Shown here: positions 18,768 through 28,256 of the stretch, piece after piece
How positions within the stretch are numbered: position 1 is the stretch's first letter
Layout: every line of letters starts with the position of its first letter
Notes under the pieces: model-generated
Seen by the model: the letters and a program-made list of their open reading frames with translations, nothing else
Told to the model about the DNA's origin: nothing
Databases searched by the model: none
Source of the DNA: JANLYC01 sp963815445
GTDB taxonomy: Bacteria; Actinomycetota; Actinomycetes; Propionibacteriales; Nocardioidaceae
Direction of reading: 5' to 3'
Length of the DNA: 64,000 bases
Assembly (NCBI GenBank): GCA_963815445.1
Contig: CAWFGV010000011.1
Span: 806,001 to 870,000, forward strand
Position numbers and translations under genes: made by a program

Positions 18768-18794
18768 CGGAGCCTCAGCTGCCCCCAGGCGTCC

Positions 18795-19289
18795 TCAGTG
18801 GAAGTCTCGGCTCGGTGATCCGCATACGTCTGCGTTGTCGTAGAACTGGGCGTATCCCGTGTCAGGGGCCCGGTCGAAGACCTTTCCCTTGGACGACGTG
18901 GTCCCGTAGACGTCGATGATCGTGCAGGGCGCGGTCGACGGATCCGGGTCAGGGTCGGGAACACTGAGGGTGAAGACCAGCTGGCCGGAGGAATCCACGG
19001 TGTAGGTCGTGGTGCTGTAGACAGGCCCGGTCGGGCTGCCACCCTGGTCCAGGACGGCGTGCAGCGTGTAGGTGACATTCTTGCAAGCCGACTTGCTGAG
19101 GATGAACCCGAAGTTGAGCGTTCCCGACGCCCCCACCCAGTCCCCTCCGCCGTCCGCGATGTCCCGGCAGCCCGGGCCCTTCACATCACCAGCCGCGTGC
19201 GCCGGAGCCACCATCAGACCGGCGGCGAGCGCCGCGGCTGACAGCACCAGCGCGACGCGTCCCGTCCGGCGCCTTGTCGTTGTGGTCAT
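18795..19289 (-). CDS. Small secreted protein, unknown function
   Basis: A 164-residue protein with a signal peptide ending near AHA, then a beta-rich mature domain with four Cys (GPGCRD, SACKN, APCTI, ADVCG) that could form two disulfides. I recognise no family. It starts six bases after the stop codon of the broken propeller gene upstream and would share its transcript. ATG 19289 was chosen because the signal peptide begins there; the frame is open to 19340. Confidence 0.65.
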   Translation of the reverse strand: MTTTTRRRTGRVALVLSAAALAAGLMVAPAHAAGDVKGPGCRDIADGGGDWVGASGTLNFGFILSKSACKNVTYTLHAVLDQGGSPTGPVYSTTTYTVDSSGQLVFTLSVPDPDPDPSTAPCTIIDVYGTTSSKGKVFDRAPDTGYAQFYDNADVCGSPSRDFH

Positions 19290-19294
19290 GGCAA

Positions 19295-22200
19295 TCAACC
19301 CTTCTTGATCGTGGTGGTCCCGGATCCGCTGAAGGTCCAAGCGGGCACACCTGAGTAGCCGGACACGGTCAGCGTGAGCTTCTGGTTGGGCTTGAACGTG
19401 CTCTTGATATACGCGCTGAGCCCCTGCCTGTCGAACTTCGCCGTGGCTACCTGGTGCCCACGCACCACGGCGATGCTCCAGCCGAGATTGGGCGAGAACG
19501 GCTCGTCAGCAACCGAGAACGAGGTGGGAGTGCTCGGCCCGGTGAGCGGAACACCCTTGATGGTCGTGATACGAACGCTCCCCGGCACGATGCTCGTCAG
19601 GCTCGGCGTTCCATGTTCCTGCTCGACCGTCACCGTGACGAAGTTGCCCTGGGCCGACACGTTCAACGTGGCGGGGGCGAACTTCACCTCCGGTCGGTAC
19701 TGCTGCGACGGCGGCGTCGGGACGCACGGCGTCGCGTCCTGACCGTCCGGAATACCGTCACCGTCGCTGTCGAGGTTGATGCTGTCACCGTTGTCCGCAG
19801 CACCGGCAGCGGAAACAGCCTATGCGCGTTCTCGTAGGCGTTGGAGAACCCGTCGTGATCAGCATCCGCGACGACGTGGATGGTGGTCGTCACCGCGTGG
19901 TCCAGTCCGGTGACCGGGTCCGTCACGGTCAGGGTGACGAGATACGTACCGGCCGGGAGCGACGCCAGGTCGACCGTGCTGCCGTGGGCAGTGCGCGACA
20001 CTGGCCCGTCGATGCTCCACCACAGGTGCAGGTCATCGACCTGCCGCAGGTGGCTGTCTGTCCCCTCACCCTGGAGCGGGATGGTCTGCCAGTCCAGGAA
20101 GGTGGCGTCCTGGACGGGGTCCACGATCGACGCAACAGGACCTTGCGAGGAGTTCCCGACACTTGCGTTCTGAGTCGTCGCATTGAAACCGGGGCGGTCG
20201 GGGAACGGCGCGCTGGTGAAGAAGTCGCTCAGCACGCCGGACACTGTGCCACCACCAGAGCCGCCACACAGCTGAGACTCGTCGAACGTCTGGTCGAACA
20301 GGGCCTGCGCATCCGGGGTTCCGACCCCGGTGAAGCCGGTCGGTTCGAGCGCGAGGCCGAGAACGGATCGCTCGAGGCTGCCCGGGCACTGGTAGTACAG
20401 CGTGAGGCGGAGGTTCTCCAGGCTCGCCTGACTGGTGTTGCCGTTGACGATCCCGCCTGCCGCTGCGACCGACACGCCCCCTGCCGTCGACTGCTCCAGC
20501 ATGATGTCGGTCTGCGTCGCCGGTGCTGTCCACGTGCGCGAATCGTCCACGAAGGCCGGAGATGCCCCGGCGCACGTAGGACGGGTAGCTGGCGAGAAGG
20601 CCGGTGCCTTGCCCGCGGATGGCCGGTGGGTTGGCGGATGGGTTCGGGTCGGTCGTGATGACGTCGATACGCCGGATCGAGGGTGCTGATCGTGCCGTCG
20701 TCGTTGTAGGCGACTACCCCGTCCGTCCCCCACGACGGCTCGGTTTCGTAGTTGTTCGTCAACGCGGTACGTCGTGCCGCTGCCATTCGAGTCCACCGCG
20801 ATGATTCCGCGGGACGAGGTGTTCGGGTCGTACCCGCTGAACGCGATGCGGTCGTCTCCCGGCGTCTGCGACCACGACGGATCGGAACCGTACGCTTCTC
20901 CGTCGGTCATCTGGGTCGGGGTGCCAGACCCGTCTGATGGCGTCGTGAAGATCTGGGGAAGGTAGGGATCGGTGTCGTCGAATGCGATCTCGCTACCATC
21001 CGGAGAGTACGACGGGTTGTCCGCCGGACCGTCCTGAGATCTTTGTCAAGGACTCCGAGGGTAGGGCTGCTCCCGCCGGTGTCTACTACCACCGTGTACA
21101 GCGCGCCGTCGCTCCCGGCGAACACGATCTTGCTTCCGTCGGGACTCCAGGCCGGATGCTTGGGCGACACGATCTCTGAGGCGGAGTTCCGGAACTCGAA
21201 CATCGTGTCGCTCTGGTCGATGTTGGATGTCGAGGCCACGGTCAACGCCGGGCCGTCCACATCGCTGATCCAGGCGAGCCACTTGCCGTCCTGGCTCAAC
21301 GCGGGATCGTGTTCGTCCATCGCATCGGTGTTGGTGTAGTTCACGAAGGCGTCGCCGCCACCGCCGCCGGTCGAGCTCGTGACCGTGAGCTGCTGGAGCG
21401 TGGGCTGGCCGTTCTTGATCGAGCTGAACAGCACGACGGGGCTCCCCGTCGGGGGCTGGTACATCAGCCGGATGTTGTTGCGGTCGGCGTCGAGCGGGAA
21501 AGGCACGGCCAACGAGATCAACCCGACCGGCGACGTACGGTCCGACGGTTGCTGCCCGATGTGCTCGGACTCACCGAAGTCGACGGCGACCCTGGTCTGC
21601 GTGGTGACGGTCGTGCCACGCAGGAACTGGAGCGTGTAGCGACTGGTGGTCGGCGGTGTGGTGAACGCTGCGGGCGGACCGCCGTAGCTCTCGACGATGT
21701 GCGTGCCCGCGGCCGTGTTGTTCGTCGTGCCCGACAGCAGGAAGGTCGGACCGGCGCCGACACCGTTGATCGTGCCGACCGTGCCGGTGGTCAGACAGTC
21801 GGCGTTCGGCAGTCCCCCGAGACGGCAGGTGAGGAACTCGTAGTCGCGCTTCTCGTAGACGGTCGTCTCCTGGTTCCAGCCTGTTGTCTGGCTGCGCATG
21901 GCCGTCCGGTCATCGGCGAGGAAGCTGCGTGTCGTGACGTTGTAGGCACGGTTCGAGGCACCGTCGGCCTCGGTGTTCTTGGAGTGCGTCGGGTTGAGTG
22001 GGTCGGACCAGGGGTTGGTCGACGGGCCTCGGCCTTCGGCACCGAACGTGTGAGCCACCTCCATCGCCATGAGGTTGCCCGCCGTCGACGGCGTACTGCC
22101 GGCCGGCACCAGGCGGACCCATGCCTCGGGGCTGCTCGTCGAGGCCATGCCCTCCGCGCACCCCGCGCTGCCGTTCAGGGACTGGTCGCTCGAGACCACG

Positions 22201-23141
22201 CCGAGGACGATGTCGGCCGTCGGGTTGGCATCAGGGTTGGACGTGTTGGCGGAGTTGGCTGCGTTCCAGTCGTTGCGGTACTGGGCCAGCTGGGCCTTGA
22301 TGGCGTCGAAGTTGCTCAGGTTGCCGCAGAACTTGTTGGTGGCGGTGTCGCGAGGCACGGGCAGGACGCCGGCGTTGATGGCATAGCGGATCCCGCCGAC
22401 AGACGATGCCGCCGTCAACGGGCCGGTCAGCTGCCCGCCTGTCTTCGGAACGGGAAGCATGCGGGACAGACTGTTCAGCCCCGCCTGCAGCGTGCTGCTG
22501 TCGACAGTGGTCAATGCCGCTCCCATGGGAACGACCAGGATGCGCAAGGCCTTGGTGCGCGTCTCGACGGTGGCCGTCAGCGCCGCGCCACCCCCGGAGA
22601 TGGCGGAGATCGTGGTGGGGGTGGCTGACGTGGACACGCTGAGCGTTGCGGTGAACGTCGCGGTGAAACGCGTCGCTGGATTCGAGGACGTGAGGTCTGC
22701 TCCGGGGATGACGAACGTGGGGTCTCCAGCCGCATCCGGGGCCGGCGCACCCGTGTATGCCGTCAAGGGCGACCCCGAGGTGACCTGGTTCAGTGCGGCA
22801 TACGTCTTGCTCGGTGAACCGGGGACGTTCATGGTGAGGCTGGCAGCGGTCAGGTTCATGGCTTGGTTCTTCGCCGCACAGCTCGGCTTGCTCAGGTACA
22901 GACGGACCAGCGTCTCCTTGCCGCGCGTCAGCACGGCGTAGCTGCCCACGCCCTGGTTGACGGTGAAGTCACGCAGCTGGGGGGTCAGGGTGCAGGTACC
23001 GGCAGCAGTTGCGGCTTGCTGCGCGCCCTGCGGCAGGCACAGCGCGACCGCGACCAGAACCGCAACGATCCACGGTCGGGTACGGCGTGCTCTGCCGGCA
23101 CGGTGACTCAGTGGCGAACGACGGTCTCGGTATGAACTCAT
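19295..23141 (-). pseudogene. Very large secreted metalloprotease-like / PD40-propeller / PKD protein, broken by several frameshifts
   Basis: One protein of roughly 1280 residues can be followed across frames. 23141-21040: signal peptide, long beta-rich region, a degenerate protease-like MEVAHTFG, then PD40/TolB-like blades (HPAWSPDGSKIVFAG). Frame changes occur near 21040, 20750, 20690, 20570 and 19800. The other pieces give YSPDGSEIAF, ETEPSWGTDG, a PKD-like domain (AGTYLVTLTVTDPVTG), Ca-binding DSDGDGIPDG and a C-terminal beta domain ending at 19295. Each piece keeps protein-like composition, so the breaks look recent. If the breaks were assembly errors it would be one intact secreted protein, co-transcribed with the small secreted gene downstream. 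Confidence 0.8.
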
Positions 23142-23375
23142 CTGGACCCCTAGGTGGCATGACCGACATGACCGACGGGGGTGGCCGTGAGTCGATTGAC
23201 GCTATCGCCGGGGGCCCTGCTGTGCATAGGGTTTTCGACACTCAACGACGGGTGATCTCTCGTACTTTCGACGGAGGGTGACCGCGGGTTTGCCCTGCGA
23301 CACGGCAAGGACCCGTTCGGTCCCTTGTGCATCCTCCCGGGCAGGCGGAACCTTGGGCTTGTGAGGTTGAGAGAA

Positions 23376-23777
23376 GTGGCGCCACGGACAGCGATCGACG
23401 ACCTGATCGAGCTGACCCGGGCTGGGCTGGACCGGGTGCAGCCAGCCGCCCTGGCGGGTGAGCTCGAGGCCGGCGCCCTGCTCGTCGACACGAGGCCGAT
23501 CGAACAGCGGCGGCGCGACGGCCGGCTGACCGGTGCCGTGGTCATCGATCGGAACGTGCTCGAGTGGCGCCTCGATCCCACCTGCCCGCACCACATCCCC
23601 GAGATGACCGACGCAGGTCGCCGCGTGATCATCGTCTGCAACGAGGGCTACAGCTCGAGCCTGGCGGCCGCCACCTTGCGCACGATCGGCCTGTCCCGGG
23701 CAACCGATCTGGTCGGCGGCTTCCAGGCCCTGGCAGCACAACGCCGGCAGAGCGACAACGCGATCCCGTCGGCCTGA
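23376..23777 (+). CDS. Rhodanese-domain protein
   Basis: A 133-residue single rhodanese domain. LLVDTRPIEQRR is the CH2A-like entry strand. The active-site loop is CNEGYSS, with the sulfur-carrying Cys about 88, followed by LVGGFQALAAQ. Such proteins carry persulfide for sulfur transfer or act as small sensors. GTG 23376 was chosen because a GAGG lies about nine bases upstream and relatives start here; an in-frame GTG at 23361 and TTG at 23325 are alternatives. It stands alone between two minus-strand secreted-protein genes. Confidence 0.85.
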   Translation: MAPRTAIDDLIELTRAGLDRVQPAALAGELEAGALLVDTRPIEQRRRDGRLTGAVVIDRNVLEWRLDPTCPHHIPEMTDAGRRVIIVCNEGYSSSLAAATLRTIGLSRATDLVGGFQALAAQRRQSDNAIPSA

Positions 23778-23837
23778 TCTCACCGCGGCCTTCGTACAGG
23801 GGCGCTTGTCCTGCCTCGAGCCGCGGCTCGACTTCGC

Positions 23838-24482
23838 TCAGCTGATCGTGATGAAGTCGATCAGACCCTTCGTGAAGTCGTCGCCTGGCTTGGCGGCCAG
23901 CATGACGGGCTGCGAGTTGGAGATGTTTCCGACCTTGACCGACTTGCTCGCTTTCACCGATCCATCAACGGACACGGAGATCTTGCTCGCTGTCTTGAGG
24001 CACTGAATGGTGTGGGTGCCAGTCCCCAGGTTGCTGCCGCCCGACACGGTGGCGGCCGTCGTACCACGGAACCGGCAGAACGCCTTTCCGCCGGGCAGGA
24101 TCTCGACCTTGAAGTCGCCACCCTTGGTTCCGGCCAGGCCCTTGCGCACGAGGTCGTAGTCATCGCCTGCCGCGGGGTTGCCGTCGAGAGTGAAGCCGAT
24201 CGTGATGGTGACGTCAGCTGCTCCGGGATTGAGTGTCGCGGAGTTCGCGACACTCACATAGCCGCTGTGCCCGTCGAACGTGTATCCCGTTCCGTTGCGG
24301 GTGACGCCTCCGTGGACGACGCCGTCGTTGTGGTTGCCCGAGGAGTCGATGACCTTGCCGGTCTTCTCGTTCAGCTGCCAGCTCGCGCCGAACGCGACCG
24401 CGTCGGCTCGGCCTGCTCCGACCAGCCCGGTCACGAAAGCGACCGCGATGACCCCGATCAACCTATTTCTGTGCACACGCAT
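23838..24482 (-). CDS. Secreted LamG/concanavalin-like domain protein
   Basis: A 214-residue secreted protein: signal peptide (about residues 1-28, ending RADA) followed by one LamG/jelly-roll domain. Typical strands are SWQLNEKTGKVIDSSGNHNDG, YTFDGHSGYVSV and the terminal GDDFTKGLIDFITI. Two Cys (AFCRF, IQCLK) may pair. Such domains bind glycans or act as adhesion modules. ATG 24482 has GGAGGGG eight bases upstream; an ATG two codons earlier lies too close to that site. The 3' part is repeated as a degraded copy at 36302-36440, 12 kb away. Confidence 0.8.
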   Translation of the reverse strand: MRVHRNRLIGVIAVAFVTGLVGAGRADAVAFGASWQLNEKTGKVIDSSGNHNDGVVHGGVTRNGTGYTFDGHSGYVSVANSATLNPGAADVTITIGFTLDGNPAAGDDYDLVRKGLAGTKGGDFKVEILPGGKAFCRFRGTTAATVSGGSNLGTGTHTIQCLKTASKISVSVDGSVKASKSVKVGNISNSQPVMLAAKPGDDFTKGLIDFITIS

Positions 24483-24653
24483 GTTCATAACCCCTCCGCC
24501 CCGTCCTGGCACAGGTAGCCGAACTCACCCGTCCGGCCCAGCCATTCAACCACCTCAGATGAGCCGGAGCAGGGCAAAGAACAAGAATGTCCCGCCCTCA
24601 CGTCGTTCCCGGCTGTTTCCTGGGCAACTGCCCCATCAGGCTTTTCGCGGACT

Positions 24654-25208
24654 TCAGTCTCGGATCAGCCCTGGAGGGAGCGCGTCCTCTTCCGGCCCGA
24701 CGCGGCGGGCGTTGAGCAGTGGATGGCGCTGCAGCGCGGCCACGAGAGGTGCGGGGCCCCCCAGATCGGTCCAGATGTCGTCCCAGAGTGCTGAGACGAG
24801 CCAGGAGCGATCCGCCGGGAAGAACAAGTCCGGCAGTGGTCCGTCGCCGCGCATGTGCCCCATCCGCCACGTCAGCGCTTGTTCGGGTCCGGCTTGGACC
24901 AACACATAGGGCCAGCGCCAGTACAGGAACACCCTCGGCGCGAACGGGAAGACAGTGTCATGGGCACCGGTGTCGAGATAGCCGAGCCACCAGGGCTGGT
25001 CGGGGGTGTTGTCGATGAGTACGTCGACGACGGCACGTTCATGCGTCTCGTAGCTGACGCCGTCCGGCGGGTAGAAGGTGGCGTACGCCTCGAACACCGG
25101 TGGGATCGCGGTCGTGATCGTGAGGTCCTCCGTGGTGTGGCCCCGGATCCAGGAAACGTCGAGGGCCGTGCCGATCCGCCAGCTCTGCCCGTCCTTGGTG
25201 ACGTCCAT
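24654..25208 (-). CDS. Hypothetical cytosolic protein
   Basis: A 184-residue protein with no signal peptide or membrane segment. Visible features are TFYPPDGVSYETHERAV, QPWWLGYLDTGAHD and FLYWRWPYVLVQAGP, a Trp- and Tyr-rich middle. The pattern looks like a genuine conserved actinobacterial protein, but I cannot name the family. ATG 25208 is preferred because the 25 residues before it (frame open to 25283) look non-coding. Confidence 0.6.
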   Translation of the reverse strand: MDVTKDGQSWRIGTALDVSWIRGHTTEDLTITTAIPPVFEAYATFYPPDGVSYETHERAVVDVLIDNTPDQPWWLGYLDTGAHDTVFPFAPRVFLYWRWPYVLVQAGPEQALTWRMGHMRGDGPLPDLFFPADRSWLVSALWDDIWTDLGGPAPLVAALQRHPLLNARRVGPEEDALPPGLIRD

Positions 25209-25338
25209 GCAGACATCAAACCCGATATCTCGGCGGGGGGGCACTGGCTTCCAGGCGCGTGAATCGGCCTGGCAGACCCCCAACTACCCGGAGCGAGTCG
25301 GTGCTGAGCGACCAGATCGCCACCACCCACCCGCCGGT

Positions 25339-25578
25339 CTAGTCCTTCGGCACCAGTTGAAGATGTTGTCCTCGCTCGGCAGCGACGTCGTGAACGATGG
25401 CGATCAGGATCAGGAACGCATCGTCGAGCAGGTCCTCAGCGTTGATGGTGTTCATCGGGTCCAGCTTGATATCGGGGAGGTCCTCTCTCCCGACCAGGTC
25501 GAGCAGCTGCTGGAGGTCACAGGCCCGGACCATTTGCTCGAGACGGGAGAGGCACCGCTCTGTTCGGGGACCAGTCAT
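25339..25578 (-). CDS. Short hypothetical protein, possibly a gene remnant
   Basis: A 79-residue frame rich in Leu and Asp: LEQMVRACDLQQLLDLVGRED then AEDLLDDAFLILIAIVHDVAAERGQ. The helical composition is protein-like rather than random, but no family is recognised. It could be the surviving end of a longer gene. The next gene upstream on this strand is far away, and a 14-bp tandem repeat lies 58 bases before the start. Confidence 0.35.
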   Translation of the reverse strand: MTGPRTERCLSRLEQMVRACDLQQLLDLVGREDLPDIKLDPMNTINAEDLLDDAFLILIAIVHDVAAERGQHLQLVPKD

Positions 25579-25635
25579 CCGAGCCCATCTCTCTCATCCA
25601 GCGGATCGAGCGCCGCGCCAACATTGGAGACCCCC

Positions 25636-25691
25636 TGCGTGAATCTGCCTGTGCGAATCTGCCCGTGCGAATCTGCCTGCGCGAATCTGCC
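25636..25691. repeat. 14-bp tandem repeat, four units
   Basis: Four adjacent 14-bp units ending in GAATCTGCC (25636-25649, 25650-25663, 25664-25677, 25678-25691), differing only in the first five bases. It lies between the short hypothetical gene and the DF-family gene, in a stretch without a supported ORF. Confidence 0.9.
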
Positions 25692-25784
25692 GCCCCCGTA
25701 CCCAGCGAAAGACCGTTCAATCCCTGCCGAGTTGTCAGCATGAAGTAGGCCTAGAGCACGACCTGAGTCAGACAACTCGGTCTG

Positions 25785-26102
25785 TCAGCGAGTGCCGTTC
25801 GGCTGGGCCTTTCCGATGGCCTCGCGCAGCTGGCTGACGGTGGGGGCGCCGGCCGGGCCCTCCGGTGTGCTGTAGACCCGACAGGCCATTCCGACTCCGG
25901 CGCCCGGCTCGGCGAAGGCGTCGACGCCGTCCACAAGGATGCTCGGAGATCCGTGGAAGCCCACGCGCTCGGCGTCCTCCGGCGACTCGATCCGCCGCCG
26001 CGCGATGGTCAGGTCGGGAACGTCGGCGGCGATCGCGACCAGCCGTTGGTCAGCGGTCTTCCAGTTCGGACAGCCGTCGAAGTACAGCAAGGTGATGTCC
26101 AT
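25785..26102 (-). CDS. DF-family (thioredoxin-fold, selenoprotein-type) protein
   Basis: A 105-residue small thioredoxin-like protein. It opens with ITLLYFDGCPNW, the motif of the DF family, in which the Cys is selenocysteine in some bacteria. GFHGSPSILVDGVDAF and GMACRVYSTPEG follow, the latter with a second Cys. ATG 26102 begins right at the conserved first strand. It is divergent from a MerR-type regulator only 55 bases away, a pairing that suggests metal or thiol-stress control (inference). Possible activity is redox or metal-binding. Confidence 0.8.
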   Translation of the reverse strand: MDITLLYFDGCPNWKTADQRLVAIAADVPDLTIARRRIESPEDAERVGFHGSPSILVDGVDAFAEPGAGVGMACRVYSTPEGPAGAPTVSQLREAIGKAQPNGTR

Positions 26103-26157
26103 GCTCGAACCGTAAACCTTCATCTGCGCTACAAGGTCAAGAGCGTAGAGTCGGGCC

Positions 26158-26566
26158 ATGAGGATCGGAGAGCTTGCCCGCGCCGCGAAGCTACCCAGCC
26201 AGACGATCAGGTTCTACGAGCGCAAGGGTCTCCTGCCGCCGCCTCGAAGGGGCACCAACGGGTACCGGATGTATGACGGCTCAGTGACGGCCCGGCTGGA
26301 GTTCATCCGGTCCGCTCAGGCCGCCGGCCTCACCCTGGCGGAGATCGGCAGCATCATCCATCTCCGCGAGGAAGGCGAACTTCCCTGCACGCACGTGGCA
26401 CGCCTCCTCGACGACAAGCTCAGCCGACGTCCGCGCCCGCATCAGTGACCTGGCCGCTCTGCAGGCCGAGCTCGAGCAGGTCATCCAGCGAAGCAGTCAG
26501 CTCGATCCGGCTGACTGCACGGACACCGATGTCTGCCACATCCTGACGGCATCGATTTCGACGTGA
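26158..26566 (+). pseudogene. MerR-family metal-responsive regulator with a frameshift
   Basis: ATG 26158 opens a MerR winged helix (MRIGELARAAKLPSQTIRFY, then ERKGLLPPP) and a dimer helix with PCTHVARLLDDKL. The frame then breaks near 26428 and stops at 26448. A neighbouring frame continues without loss of similarity as DVRARISDLAALQAELEQVI and DPADCTDTDVCHIL, the metal-binding C-terminal loop, ending at 26566. The three Cys fit Hg/Cu/Zn-type sensors. A single base change is enough to explain it, so it may be a recent mutation or a sequence error. It is divergent from the DF-family gene. Confidence 0.8.
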
Positions 26567-26685
26567 CGCGAATGGTGGTCAACGAAGGGAAGGTCCAGCA
26601 CTCCCGGTAACAGCTCGACCACCGCGAGCAGCTTCACCCAGGCGTCCAGCTGCTTCTCGTCCAACCACCCTGTGTCCATGCTCAC
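26497..26685 (-). pseudogene. Truncated MarR-family regulator
   Basis: The first 31 residues match MarR proteins (WLDEKQLDAWVKLLAVVELLPGVLD), but the similarity ends there. The frame runs into unrelated residues and stops at 26497, overlapping the end of the MerR gene. A normal MarR protein has about 150 residues, so the winged helix is missing. The adjacent operator-like palindrome at 26709-26723 and the reductase gene it presumably controlled survive. Confidence 0.6.
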
Positions 26686-26701
26686 AGATTACAACATTTA
26701 C

Positions 26702-26730
26702 TTGACGGAACAATTAAACTGTTGAATAGT
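26702..26730 (+). promoter_or_regulatory. Promoter with internal MarR-type operator for the F420-type reductase
   Basis: TTGACG (26702-26707) and AATAGT (26725-26730) with 17-base spacing. Between them lies a near-perfect 15-bp palindrome AACAATTAAACTGTT (26709-26723, 6 of 7 pairs). The AT-rich palindrome inside the promoter is the classic MarR arrangement, and the divergent gene is a truncated MarR. Confidence 0.55.
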
Positions 26731-26772
26731 TAGTTGAATGCACAACCAATTATCAGACCACAGGAGAATCTC

Positions 26773-27348
26773 ATGGCACACGTATCCATCATCGGCACCG
26801 GCAACATGGGCCAGGCCATCGCCGCCGTCGCCCGTAAGGGCGGTCACACCATCCAGTTGCTCGGGTTGAACGACGCCGGCACCCAGGTCAGCGGCGAGAT
26901 CGTCGTCCTCGCGGTCCCCTACCCCGCGGTGGCCGACGTCATTGCCGACCGCGGCGACAGCTTCGCGGGCAAGATCGTCGTCGACATCACCAACCCGCTG
27001 AACTTCGAGACGTTCGACTCCCTCGCTGTCCCGGCGAACAGCTCTGCGGCCGCGGAGATCGCCGCCGCGCTGCCACAGTCGCGGGTCCTCAAGGCCTTCA
27101 ACACCACCTTCGCCGCCACACTCGCGTCCGGCACGGTCGGTCCGCTGACCACGACGGTGCTGATCGCCGGCGACGACGCCGACGCCAAGTTCACCCTGGC
27201 CGGCATCGTCACCTCAGGCGGGCTGAACGCGATCGACGCCGGCGCTCTCACCCGAGCCCGCGAGCTCGAGGCGCTCGGCTTCCTCCAGCTCACTCTGGCC
27301 GTGGCCGAGAAGGTCTCCTGGACCGGCGGGTTCGGCACCGCCGCCTGA
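26773..27348 (+). CDS. NADPH/F420-dependent reductase-like oxidoreductase
   Basis: A 191-residue Rossmann protein of the NADP oxidoreductase/F420-dependent family (Fno/NpdG-like). VSIIGTGNMGQAIA is the dinucleotide motif; VVLAVPYPAV, VVDITNPLN and VLKAFNTTFA follow the family pattern. Members move hydride between NADPH and F420 or reduce related cofactors. ATG 26773 has AGGAGA six bases upstream. The truncated MarR gene is divergent. The downstream glyoxalase and MDMPI-like genes on the same strand (61 bases, then an overlap) may form one transcript. Confidence 0.85.
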   Translation: MAHVSIIGTGNMGQAIAAVARKGGHTIQLLGLNDAGTQVSGEIVVLAVPYPAVADVIADRGDSFAGKIVVDITNPLNFETFDSLAVPANSSAAAEIAAALPQSRVLKAFNTTFAATLASGTVGPLTTTVLIAGDDADAKFTLAGIVTSGGLNAIDAGALTRARELEALGFLQLTLAVAEKVSWTGGFGTAA

Positions 27349-27408
27349 CCACCGTCCGACCCCGCAGCCAACACACGCCTGACCCTCCCCGCAGGAAGCG
27401 AGCACCTC

Positions 27409-27645
27409 ATGACCATCAACGCCGTGCGCCTCAACCACGCCGTGCTGTTCGTCGCCGACCTGGAGCGCAGCATCGCGTTCTATCAACAGGCGTTCGAGAT
27501 GGCGGTCATGGCGCGCGAGCCCCGCGCCAACGCCGCGTTCCTGCGCCTTCCCCGGTCGGGGAACCACCACGATCTCGGCCTGTTCGGAGTCGGCGCGTCT
27601 GGAAGACTTCGAGGCCCGGGGAGTACGTGGAACGGAGCCCCATGA
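27409..27645 (+). pseudogene. Truncated glyoxalase/VOC-family protein
   Basis: Residues 1-60 follow a VOC beta-alpha-beta-beta module: RLNHAVLFVADLERSIAFYQ then AAFLRLPRSGNHHDLGLFG. The second module, which completes the metal site, is absent. After about residue 62 the sequence changes to Gly/Arg-rich residues and ends, so about half of a normal 130-residue protein is lost. Its stop overlaps the next start (ATGA at 27642). The deletion seems to have fused its front part to the front of the next gene's leader. Confidence 0.65.
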
Positions 27646-28175
27646 CAGGTCCGATGGAAATCTGGCAACAGGTCGCCGACAGGTGGACCGAGGTCTACGC
27701 CCAGGTCGGCGACGACCAGTGGGACAACCAGACACCGTGCGCGGACTGGACGGTGCGCGAGCTCGTCGAGCACCTGCAGTGGCATGCGAAAGCATTGACG
27801 ATGCTCGGTGCCGACACCCGATCGGGTGATGGGTGGAACGAGATCCGCGCGGCCTTCGACGCGGTCCTTGCCGATCCGTCAAACCTGGAGGGGACCGCTC
27901 AGGAATTCGGAGGTATGCCGAAGCCTGACCTGGCCGCCTTCCTGATCGGTGACCGGCTCATCCATACGTGGGATCTCGCGCGATCGATCGGCGCCGACGA
28001 AACACTGCCGGCCGACGCAGTCGGGGCGACGATGGCCGGACTGCAGCACGCGCCCCGCGAGTTCCTGCGGAGTCCGAATCCGCTCGGCATACACATGATG
28101 GGACACCCGGCCGAGGTGCCCGACGATGCCAGCGACCAGGACAAGATGCTGGCCTTCAGCGGTCGCCAACCCTAG
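27642..28175 (+). CDS. TIGR03086-type DinB/MDMPI metal-binding protein
   Basis: A 177-residue helical-bundle protein of the maleylpyruvate isomerase/mycothiol superfamily. Visible signs are DNQTPCADWTVRELVEHLQWH (the family's xxPCxxWxVxxLvxHl motif with a metal His), then DRLIHTWDLARSIGAD (second His and the typical HxWDLA helix). Such proteins bind a divalent metal and are thought to catalyse thiol-dependent reactions. ATG 27642 overlaps the stop of the truncated VOC gene. Confidence 0.85.
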   Translation: MTGPMEIWQQVADRWTEVYAQVGDDQWDNQTPCADWTVRELVEHLQWHAKALTMLGADTRSGDGWNEIRAAFDAVLADPSNLEGTAQEFGGMPKPDLAAFLIGDRLIHTWDLARSIGADETLPADAVGATMAGLQHAPREFLRSPNPLGIHMMGHPAEVPDDASDQDKMLAFSGRQP

Positions 28176-28256
28176 AACCCGCGCGCGCGAAACGTCGGCA
28201 TGGCCCGGCCCCGCGGCTGACCCCTGCGCTGTGCGCCGTGTGCAAGACTCGGGCTC

